Shown here piece by piece: positions 35,501 through 44,130 of a DNA stretch of 64,000 nucleotides; positions within the stretch are counted from its first letter, which is position 1, and each line of letters starts with the position of its first letter. This stretch comes from Azolla caroliniana (taxonomy: Eukaryota; Polypodiophyta). The notes under the pieces are model-generated. The model made no database searches and was not told where the DNA came from. It saw only the letters and a program-made list of their open reading frames with translations. The stretch spans positions 7,068,001 to 7,132,000 of the forward strand of contig JBHGNT010000003.1 of the NCBI GenBank assembly GCA_043228905.1. The letters run 5' to 3'. Made by a program: the position numbers and the translations under genes.

Positions 35501-38500
35501 GGAGTAGATTATGAGAAGTTAAAATTAAATGATGATATCCACTGCTAGCAGTAAACAGTTAATTAATTGTCATGATCAAATACATAATAAAACGGTTCTA
35601 AACTACCAGAGGTCTGCACTTGATGGATGTGCAGATCCACTACGGACATAGTCAGTATGACCCTCTAGTTTCAGCAACTCAGTCTGCATTTTACAAAATA
35701 AATCGTAAATGCTCACAACCATTAAAATTTAAAACAATGCGATGAATATATTAAATGACCTACCTGGGTTGCCACATCCCACCACCGGACCGTGTTATCA
35801 TCACTTCCTGAAAGCAAATGTAGCTTGTCTGATGGAGAGTAACGTACCCAGTGCACAGCCCTGTTCCACAAATATTACTATATTGAACACACTAATCATT
35901 GACAGACCTAAGAGTGAATACTCATATTTTTTTCCTTTAATCAAATATAGATGAAATGCACTCCCCAGTAGATTACTATACTTCCACTGGCATACAATCA
36001 TGTTTTTTGCAGTTGGAAAGGAAACAGCTCATTAAAAAGGGTCTGTGCGCTGTGGGCTGAAGGCTGTGGGCTGCAGTGTGAGGAGAAAACTATAGCTGAG
36101 TGTTGGATTCTAGAATGACTAAATATATACACTGCAGTATTAGGCAGCTATTACCTTGTATAACTGACTTAGTATTTATTTCAAAAGCAGAGGATAAATC
36201 ACAATTGTTTTAGATAGTAACAATGTTTTAGATGACCAACTAAATAGTGAAGAGAATGAGACAAATAACTACATGCTTCAAAGTTACCAGCACAGCATGG
36301 GGCTGTGCGCTGTGGGCTGTGGGCTGTGAGCTGTGGGCTGCAGTGTGAGGAGAAAACTATAGCTGAGTGTTGGATTCTAGAATGACTAAATATATACACA
36401 GCAGGATTAGGCAGCTATTACCTTGTGTGACCTTTCAATTGACGAAGAACTAGTCTACTATTCATGTCAAAGGCCTGCATGAACAGACACAGCATTGTCA
36501 GCATATATAGGAGATTAATTGCATAGCAATCAAGGAATGCATCTTTACATAAATATAACCATTAAACAAGCATGCAAATTGCTGTTTTTTTGCAAACAGA
36601 AAATTTAATGTCTTCTTCAATCTTAAGTCCATAAATACGCATGGGTTGAATTTTCAGGCACCTAAATGATGATAACCCAACCATTCAAGAAAAGTTCCCA
36701 CAAGTATGGAAGGTTGAAATAGTATAGTTTAAGGACACCTTGTATATGTTCAGGATCAATCCACTCACATACACAAATATGCATAGAAATGAATACACAA
36801 ATACCTGAATAATCCCCATCTCACCACCAGCAACAAGCAGTTGCCCATCAGGTCGAAAAACACCAGAATAAGCCTGGTTGCAGCAAAATTAGACACAACA
36901 TATCAAAATCATTGACAAATGATCCACCACATAAGCATGAAAATATTGTTAAAGGTAGCATTCCATTTCAGTAATGCATGAAATGGTCTTAAAAGCTGTA
37001 GCTAAAACATATATTTCAAAAAAAAAACTCATTTACCCAAGAAACTTATTTTTATGATGAACGTTTGGAAATACTTCAGGGAATAAATCTGAGAGAAATA
37101 TTTATTTTTCCTACTACATTTGTTGGGTTTTCTTGTAAGGAGTATATATTCCATGGATGAAAAGGAAATTCTGCTGATAGCTGTAAAATGTAACCTATCA
37201 CATCAATGACTTGCGAACTGGTCTTAAAAGCTGCAAAATTGAAACTTACCACATCAGTAAAACGTGAAATGGTTTTCTTCACTTTGCAAGTTTCACCATC
37301 ATAGACAGTAACCTGCACAAAGAATCAGACATAAAAGAAAAACGTTCAAGTATTTGTCAAATGGTCTCTAAGATTCATAGCACCACAAATTTCATCCATA
37401 CTAATCAAAATTATCCATAAGCAAGGACCCTTTTATTGTAAAATCCTCATGTAGTATATCCATGGATACACCATTTTCCGTCCTTATATGTCTTATGACA
37501 TTTTCGTGATGCAATGATGATTATGGTTTTTTATATATGTACGTATATACTCATATTTTTTATATTGATACTCATGACACTATCTCCTTCTTTTGACAAT
37601 GCATTCCACAAGTTGCAATCCATGAACTATAACGTGCCTTATTGGGATATCAATGATTATATGCAACTAAAACTTCTAGGTGTTAACGAGCTTCTCAGCA
37701 ACCTTCCAAGTTCAACCACAAGGAACATAATCTAATGAATCAACCAAGTAATCTAATTTGTTGCACACGACCTTGGTGTCCAAAATGGACTCACCTTGTA
37801 TTCTGGACCATCAACAAGTTAAAAGGAGGTTTTCTTTTTAGCACAAACTTTTAGTGAATAAGAATCTTATTTGACTCGGGTTTGCTATGAAACTCTCTAT
37901 TATCTTTTCTTCTCCTATTTTTTTCTCTATGCTGAACCTCTCTTGAAAGTTGAAATCACAATTCCAAGTGGCAAACTCTCAATCATTCTTTTATTTTTGT
38001 CTACTTATCACTAGGCAATAATCTACTAACGTCATACATGCTCAGCTCACTTTGGAGCCCTCATCATCTTAGAGAGGCCCATGCTAGAGACCTTTTGAAG
38101 GAAAGAATTTAACCAGGAAATAATCACCAAACACCAAAGGTTCTTACCTCACTTCAGACCCCTCTTAATCTCAAAGATTGTCCATGCTAGGGACTTTTTG
38201 AATGCAAAGATTTTAGACCATCTAAACTCAGGCATTGAATGTTTAAATACCTAAAATATCTATCATGTAATGCCGTTTTTACTGATTTAGCTACATTTAC
38301 TTTGGTTTCTTCTCAAAGATAAGAGAATTTTTTAAGATGTGTTGTTGAGTCTTACAGGCCATTCTGACCTCTAAAGTCAGTAAACATATCTTTCTTTCTT
38401 CGTATTGAACCTCCCATGAATGCTGACATCACAATTCCAGTAATGAAAACAAAAAAAGAAACTGTGCAAAGAAGAAAGAAAAACTTGAAAAACAAAAAGC

Positions 38501-38988
38501 ACCTACAAAGACAACAGAAAGAGAAACTTGCCAACATTAAACATAAAAAATAGCAACTTTGCACAAAAAATTGAAGAATGCTTTAGCAAGTAAACAGCAA
38601 TTTTTGCACATAAAGTAAACAGTTGCCAAGTAGCACATAAAATCTTGCACAGAGAACAGATAAGATAAGCAACCAAAAAGAAGAAGCGACTCTGTAAGAT
38701 TAACAAGACAAAAACTTGCTAACTACAAAAGAATCATCCCAGAAAAAGAAGAATAAAAAGAAAGGAAACAAGTTATAATATACATACCCGAGTAGAAGAA
38801 GTAACCGCAAAGTGATACGGAGGTTCTGGACAGAAATGTATGCTTGAAACTGATGCGATCTGCTTCTGGATGTCCTTGGAAGAGAAAGATTTCCAGTACT
38901 TCGACTCAGCGGCCCGGGGATTCCTAGACCCGGAGAACTTCTTTGCCTTCACAGGTCTGTAGTCTGTGATCATCATCTCTCCGTCCAT
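32497..38988 (-). CDS. UTP15: U3 snoRNP-associated protein UTP15 (WD40)
   Basis: Fourteen exons, all with GT-AG borders and matching phases, give 518 residues with no break: 38988-38788, 37312-37250, 36873-36805, 36474-36422, 35860-35764, 35683-35607, 35496-35424, 35314-35254, 35089-34890, 34737-34492, 34426-34307, 34135-34029, 33002-32897 and 32580-32497. The start reads SKYWKSFSSKDIQKQIASVS; WD40 repeats follow (TISRFTDV; FRPDGQLLVAGGEMG; LLSGSDDNTVRWWDVAT; ATGSYDHTVNLWDLRT; IATAGGNVVKIWDV; LLTGSLDGHVKVFDI). Then comes the UTP15 C-terminal domain (LAEHDKFFRKFQHKDALVSAL, EELVFRQGLISSISNLD, VLVPFAHKVLDKC). This matches the family in length and order. UTP15 is a nucleolar t-UTP/UtpA subunit of the small-subunit processome needed for early 18S pre-rRNA cleavage and linked to rDNA transcription. 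The last exon lies in an 88-bp duplication. Confidence 0.93.
36040..36430. repeat. Direct duplication carrying a UTP15 splice donor
   Basis: Segments 36041-36160 and 36301-36429 are near-identical (CTGTGCGCTGTGGGCTG..., GAGAAAACTATAGCTGAGTG, GGCAGCTATTACCTTGT). The right copy contains the last bases of exon 4 and its donor; the left copy lies in the following intron and keeps the same donor sequence. Within each copy GCTGTGGGCT is itself repeated. Confidence 0.85.
37320..38787 (-). other. First intron of UTP15
   Basis: An intron of about 1.5 kb between exons 1 and 2 (37313-38787). No coding exon or recognised element is seen in it. Confidence 0.7.
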
Positions 38989-39124
38989 CGCTGCAAAAAC
39001 CTTCTGTTACGTCTTCTTCTTCTTCTGCTTCTTCTGCTTCTGCATAAACCCTCGCCTCCTGAAAACGTTCTACGGAAGAAGAAACAAACAAAATGAAGTA
39101 AAAAACAGAGCATGGGCAATTCAA

Positions 39125-39345
39125 CATAGTTTTCCTAAATTACAGAATATGCCCTTCTCCACCAGCTTTCTCTTCTCCTCCTCCTCCTTCTTCTTTGTGG
39201 TAAGCTTGGTTTCCTAAATTACAGATTATGCCCTTCTGCACCAGCTATCTCTTCTTTCTTCTTCTAATTATTCTTCTTCTCGGTGGCTAGCTAATTTTCC
39301 TAAATTACAGAATATGCCCTTCTCCACCAGCCTTCTCTTCTTCTT
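39125..39345. repeat. Three-copy repeat in the UTP15 upstream region
   Basis: TTTCCTAAATTACAGAATATG followed by CCCTTCT.CACCAGC and a CTTCTT-rich stretch occurs at about 39131, 39210 and 39296 (period about 80 bp). It lies 140-360 bp before the UTP15 start codon, so it occupies the promoter or 5' UTR. Confidence 0.85.
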
Positions 39346-39366
39346 CTTCTTCTTCCTAAATTTTGT

Positions 39367-39722
39367 TGTATATAGACATCAAATAAGGAATGTAATAATA
39401 AAGAAGAATTAAACCTCAATGGAACTCGATCAATCTTTGTAAATATCTACCCCTTTTTTATTAAACTCAAAACATATTCACTAAAATAGGAATATAGGCC
39501 TCCAACGGCCTACCGAAATTCCTCTGACTCGGCTCACCCAATTTGAACTCCATTTGATACGGCTCTTGGCTTCTTCAACTGATTGGGGCCTATGTTCAAC
39601 TTGTCTCTCAACACTCCCCCTCAAGATCAACTCAAGGTCCCACCGTGTCAACTTTGGTTGGTTTGTCACTCCAACCTCTTCTAGCGTCTTGACACCTTGC
39701 TTGTGCTCCTCGTCCAATCCGG
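39367..39722 (-). mobile_element. Copia C3, 3' LTR and polypurine tract (split part)
   Basis: On the minus strand a CTTGAGGGGGAG polypurine tract near 39625-39614 precedes TGTTGAGAGAC, the start of an LTR running to about 39367 (ending TATATACA). The last residues before the tract parallel the same place in C2 (DEEHKQG..., then a WDLELILRG-type frame). The fragment stops at 39722, where Gypsy G1 begins. The rest of C3 resumes beyond G1 at 55413. Confidence 0.7.
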
Positions 39723-40685
39723 TGTCGTGAAGTACAAAAGCTTCACATTAAAAGTCTACAATAAGATAAATACGTAACTAAAATAAAATTTGATAATGTT
39801 AACACATATGATAATATTATATATATGTAAAGAAAAATTATATATATATATATTATATTACACAAACAACAGAGGACTTGAACGAATAACCCCACCCTAT
39901 GACTTTCAAATCTTACCATTTACTCTATACTAATAATATATATAAGATAAAGGATTTGCTTCATGATATAAAAACGACGTTACATGTTGTATTCAATAAT
40001 ATTTGAGAGACTCGAACCCACAACCTCATATACCAAAGTCAACACACCTACTATATTTTCATGTTTATTCTTACGCCATATATTTTTTCATACATGAAAG
40101 CTCAAATGAGCGAGATGCCTATCATGCATCACATGCACTACATGCATGACTTGTACCCTCCAATGCATCATATGCATGGGGGCACCTATTTAAATGGTGA
40201 AAGAGAAGATCAAAGGGGGAGAAGTATGAGATATCAATCAAATATATATTACATAAGAGATACCATAAAATAGAAAAAGAAAGGAAGAAGTTCAACATAA
40301 AGGTGGAGCTCTAGCTTGGCGATCGTGGTGGTCAACTCTCAACAAGAGGGAGGCGGTTCGAGCCTTATCTTCATCAAAATATTGAAGTGAAGATTGGTGT
40401 GGCCTACTATCAAGAAAGAGAAGAGCGATTATCTTGTGAGACCAAGTTCGAAGGATCAACGACGCTTACAACCACTTTTGTAACTCTTTCATCAAATAAT
40501 TATAAATCTCTTTTATTCATTCAAGTATCATTCAATATCCTATCTTGTCATATCTTGTTGATCTCTATTTACTCTATCTCTACTCTTTCGTCTCTTCCGT
40601 CCATAATCCCAGTGATTCCTTCCTCACTTTCACGATATCTTTTGTCTATGCAACGCTACGCTTCTAGGCAAGCCACGTCACGACA
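39723..40685 (+). repeat. Gypsy G1 5' LTR
   Basis: It begins TGTCGTGA and ends TCACGACA, so the termini are inverted. It matches 54778-55412 over most of its length. The other LTR lacks about 355 bp (equivalent to 40133-40488) and its last roughly 20 bp. In antisense the LTR holds two tRNA-like stretches (see findings). The segment 40691-40708, TGGTGAACCTGACGTGAA, follows at the usual place of a primer-binding site and recurs in G2. Confidence 0.87.
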
Positions 40686-40752
40686 CAATTTGGTGAACCT
40701 GACGTGAAACGGGGAAGTAGAAGAGACATCTAAAGTAAAGATCAACATCAAC

Positions 40753-41382
40753 ATGGCAAGTACGAGTACAATGGATCTTGTAAGGTTATTTATTGAAAAA
40801 TTGAATTAGGATAAATTATTTCATGCCTTAGGAGAAGTCCGAGAGAAGATTGGTGTGTTTGATGACACAAATATCTCAAAGTATGTCAATATATATTATG
40901 ATGAAATGGAAATGTTTGGTGTGAATGATGTCAATACGATAGCAAACTTTTTATAAATTAGTGGAAATGGAATTAAGAGATAGAATTCGTGAAATACAAG
41001 CATTACATAGTTTGGATTGGAATGCATTCAAAGAAGCACTTGTGTCTGAATATTCTCATGAAGATTTCTCTCGAGTTACTATGCGTTCATTTCATGAATG
41101 GATCTTAAAAGAAGATAAAGGGTTATATGTGGCTGACACAAAAAAAGAGTTTGATAGGATGTATGGACACTTAAAGCCAAAAGAAAGAAATTCTTTGTCT
41201 TGGCAAAAGGTTGCTTTATTTTTGCAGGCAATTGACAAGAGATATAGAAAAGAATTGGAATTTATGCTTGAAGTGCCAAATACCGAGGATGGTATAACAA
41301 CAGATTGGAATGAGGTAACAAATGCTTGTAATAAATTTATGAAAAGAATGCAAAGGAATGGTGTAATGCTACTTTTAAAGAT
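40753..41382 (+). pseudogene. Gypsy G1 gag, truncated
   Basis: It starts MASTSTMDLVRLFIEKL. A stop follows (near 40807), and a frame change near 40945 precedes the next run, ELRDRIREIQALHSLDWNAF. It continues through LKPKERNSLSWQKVALFLQA to CNKFMKRMQRNG. The order matches the gag of G2 (VNDVN..., WVEFEKALL, DGDKVLLFLKAVD). The frame is cut at 41383 by the LTR of Copia C2, and the nucleocapsid part is missing altogether. Confidence 0.8.
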
Positions 41383-42012
41383 TGCTTGCGGAAGCGTTAG
41401 AAAGAACAATACACAAAGAGAGAGAGAGAGAGAGAGAGAGAGTAGGACACAACCCAGATGGATGTAGCTCAGTTGGTAAGGTTGCCCAATGGAGACCAGG
41501 TGGTCATGGGTTCAACCCCTACATTCCACAGTGGCATCTAGTGAAATTGAGATGAAGTATATAATAGAGAGGTGAGGAAATTGGGTTTCGAACCCAAGAC
41601 ACAGTGTTTGTAGTGTTATCGACTTACCACTAGGGTAAGCTAATTACGATAATAATAAAAAAGAAGAAGAGAGTAGGACACACTATTTTCCAAAATTATA
41701 TGATATACTCTGTGCTCTGTATCTACAACGCGCTCATCAGCGCTATTTATACAAGTCCACACGGGACTGTTAGAAGTACGGTGTACTTCAATGCTCACAT
41801 GAGCATCTGACACTAACTATGAGACTATAACTGCCTAGTAGTCTAACCTATACTAGGCTTCCGTTTACGGATTGGATCCGGCATACCGGCTCCCCAGCTC
41901 ACCGGTCCTTACTGCTTACCGGCTCGGTTGCTCACCGGCATATCGATTCATCTCGCTTACCGGCTCAGGCTTATTCAGCCGATCCGGCTCCGGTTGAGCT
42001 TGCCGCTCAACA
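41383..42012 (-). repeat. Copia C2 3' LTR, carrying a SINE
   Basis: On the minus strand the LTR starts TGTTGAGCGGC right after the polypurine tract CTTGAGGGGGAG and runs to about 41383 (ending GCAAGCA). Removing the SINE and one duplicated target leaves about 399 bp. The lower boundary is set by the break in G1 gag. The matching 5' LTR is absent. Confidence 0.7.
41452..41668 (+). mobile_element. tRNA-derived SINE
   Basis: The head GGATGTAGCTCAGTTGGTAA has a pol III A box, and GGGTTCAACCCC about 40 bp later serves as B box; the ends can pair as an acceptor-like stem (GGATGTA with TACATTCC). The unit ends in an A-rich tail (AATAATAAAAAAGAAG). It is flanked by an exact 14-bp duplication, GAGAGTAGGACACA (41438-41451 and 41669-41682). 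The 3' half holds a second tRNA-like stretch in reverse (TTCGAACCC ... TTACCACTAGGGTAAG). Confidence 0.88.
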
Positions 42013-42694
42013 CTCCCCCTCAAGCTCAACCTGAGGTAGGGTCGTAGTGTCAACCTCTGTGGCAGCTGGTTCTTCCAATCGACTTGTCCTGGCGTTGCTT
42101 CGCCTTGCTCGCGCTCCTTGTCTGGTCCGGTCCCGTTTGCCACGACCCCTTTGGTTCTGCGCGCCTCGACCTTCGGCATGTCTGCTCAATAGGCCCATCT
42201 CAACTCCTTCGCTGCTATGACTCCGGCGCTTGCCGATCCGTCGGTTCCTCCGCGATGGCATCGACTTCCGCTGCGTCCGTGTCTCCTTGGCCTCTCGTTG
42301 ATCCGACTCATCAGGATCCGTCTGTTGATCCGAATCGGCTGTCTCCGACTCGTTCCAGCTCTTGTCCGAATCGGTATCCTCCGATTCGATTTTCGGCTTC
42401 AGGCCTCTCACCACATCGGACCACGTCCGGGTCTTTGGCCTTCTCCGTGCTTCCCTTGGCTTCTTCAGCCAGTTCACCGAAGTCGAATTCTTCATTCGAC
42501 TCCGCATCATGGCCATTACGATCGTGATGACCTCCGCATAGCATGCACTTCTCTTCCTCCGACCTGTTTGGATGTGCCGACTTCCTTTGTCGACTCAGCT
42601 TCATTTTTCTTCTTTTTTCCACCTCTACCAGTTCTTCTCTTACCTACGGGTTCAACAGTTTTTTTGCCTTTGCCCGTTTCGGTAGTGTCTTTGC
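42013..42694 (-). pseudogene. Copia C2 region between RNase H and 3' LTR
   Basis: About 680 bp follow the RNase H end of C2 before its polypurine tract. On the minus strand they encode charged, low-complexity sequence. Examples are KRRTGRGGKKKKNEAEST, a CMLCGGHHDRNGHD cysteine/histidine motif, EEFDFGELAEEAKG, and a basic run RKSMPSRRNRRIGKRR. The last frame reads straight into the polypurine tract. C3 has a parallel segment (SDEEFNFG). Ordinary Copia elements end soon after RNase H, so this extra block is unusual. It could be displaced gag/nucleocapsid or an extra ORF. Confidence 0.55.
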
Positions 42695-43269
42695 TTTGTT
42701 GGGAAACAGGTCCCTCCGGATGGTGCAGGCCCGGTACGAACCGGATGAGGAGTACCCGGCTACGGAGAGCCGGGTGGTGCAGGCCCGGTACGAACCGGAG
42801 GAAGAGACATATTCGTAAATATGTTTCTGAGAGCCCATCGAGGCTATATTTGTAAATAGCCAAAAAGTCATATTAGTATAAATATGACTTAGGGCAAACT
42901 TTTAACTGTTGTTGTTGTTGTTGTTGTTGTTATTCTTCCTTGTTGGTGCAAGAAGAAGAGAGAGTGCGTAACTGTACAGAGAGAGAGAGAGAGACGAGGT
43001 CATTGTCTCTGTTGTAACCGCCTCCTGTGGCAAAGATCTGTGAGCACGAGGTCGTTACCTCAGTGAACTCATTGTTGTATATTCCTACATAGTGACAGTT
43101 TGCAGCCTGTGGGCTGCCGTGGTTTTTCCCCTAGTTTGGGGTTTTCCACGTTAACCTCCTGTGTACCATTTCTCCTCTTTGTGTCGTGTTCTATTTCCCG
43201 TTTTCTGTGTATGAAAAGAATCTCGGTTGTGGCCGAGCTTTGTGCATAAGGAACGTTGGGTTCCCGTCA
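42695..43269 (+). repeat. Copia C1 5' LTR
   Basis: It begins TTTGTTGGGAAACAGG and ends GGTTCCCGTCA, and matches 47332-48066 apart from about ten substitutions and three fewer copies of a 54-bp repeat. It contains a (TTG)n run, a GA run and a TATA-like TATAAATATGAC segment. It is flanked on the left by TCTTTGC (42688-42694), repeated after the other LTR. Confidence 0.92.
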
Positions 43270-43270
43270 A

Positions 43271-43283
43271 TTGGTATCAGAGC
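43271..43283 (+). other. Copia C1 primer-binding site
   Basis: TTGGTATCAGAGC directly after the 5' LTR is complementary to the 3' end of plant initiator tRNA-Met, the usual Copia primer. Confidence 0.9.
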
Positions 43284-43299
43284 AAAATCGACACAGAAA

Positions 43300-44130
43300 A
43301 TGGACGAATCATTTGGCGGCATGTTCAAGCTCACCGGCTCCAACTATTCAGTATGGAAGTCGAAGATGAGGGACATGCTCGTTGTTAAAGACCTCTGGCT
43401 GCCGGTTCAGTTCGGGGACAAGAGACCAGACAAAATCGACGCCGCGATATGGGAGGTGATGCACATGAAGACAACGGCGTACATACGGTGCTTCATCGAC
43501 ATGAGCCTGTACAACAACTTCAATGAAGAGAGCAAGGCTCATGAGCTATGGGAGAAGATCGGCATAATGTTTCAAAACAAAAATGCTGTTAATCAGGTTT
43601 CGGTATTCCGGAAGCTAGTAAGACTCCGGTACCAAGATGGCTCCAGCATGGCGGAGCATATGAATGCCTTCCAGGGGCTGATACACCAGGCAACGTCATT
43701 GGAAGTACCTCTTGCCGACGAGGTACTAGCGCTACTCCTGCTCGGTTCCCTCCCGGATAGTTGGGAGACGTTGGTTGTCACTTTGGGCAACGCCGGGCCG
43801 GAAGGAAAACGGTTATCCCTAGCAAGAGTAAAGTCGAGCTTGCTAGATGAGGAGGCGCGTCGGAAAGACAAAGATACAAGCTCCGACTCCAAAGCGCTTC
43901 TTACCGAATCGGAACGCAGAAGACATAGAAACCGTAATCCCCAGAACTGGGAGAAGTCGGGGACACGGTCAAAGTCAAGGGGGAGGCCTACTTGCTTCTA
44001 TTGCGGCAAGCCGGGACACTTCCAAAAGAACTGTCGGCATTTCCGTAAAGACAAGGAAACCGACGGTACCGATTCGAAGCAAACCCCGGACCGGAACGCG
44101 GAAGGGAACGACGGCAATCGCGGCAAGTGA
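43300..44130 (+). CDS. Copia C1 gag polyprotein part
   Basis: A 276-codon frame starting MDESFGGMFKLTGSNYSVWK. The Ty1/Copia gag core follows (WEKIGIMFQNKNAVNQ, LRYQDGSSMAEHMNAFQGL, LGSLPDSWETLV), then a basic stretch and a zinc knuckle CFYCGKPGHFQKNC. The frame stops at 44130. The protease lies in the +1 frame, so gag and pol are now separated by a frameshift near 44100-44128. Related Copia elements normally have one continuous gag-pol frame, so I read the shift as damage. Confidence 0.85.
   Translation: MDESFGGMFKLTGSNYSVWKSKMRDMLVVKDLWLPVQFGDKRPDKIDAAIWEVMHMKTTAYIRCFIDMSLYNNFNEESKAHELWEKIGIMFQNKNAVNQVSVFRKLVRLRYQDGSSMAEHMNAFQGLIHQATSLEVPLADEVLALLLLGSLPDSWETLVVTLGNAGPEGKRLSLARVKSSLLDEEARRKDKDTSSDSKALLTESERRRHRNRNPQNWEKSGTRSKSRGRPTCFYCGKPGHFQKNCRHFRKDKETDGTDSKQTPDRNAEGNDGNRGK

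Noticed and set aside
41459-41530. Possible functional tRNA gene
   Set aside because: The arms pair poorly and the unit is a SINE with an A-rich tail and target duplications.
42217-42855. Plus-strand frame of 212 codons
   Set aside because: It is the shadow of the antisense Copia C2 block and crosses into the C1 LTR.
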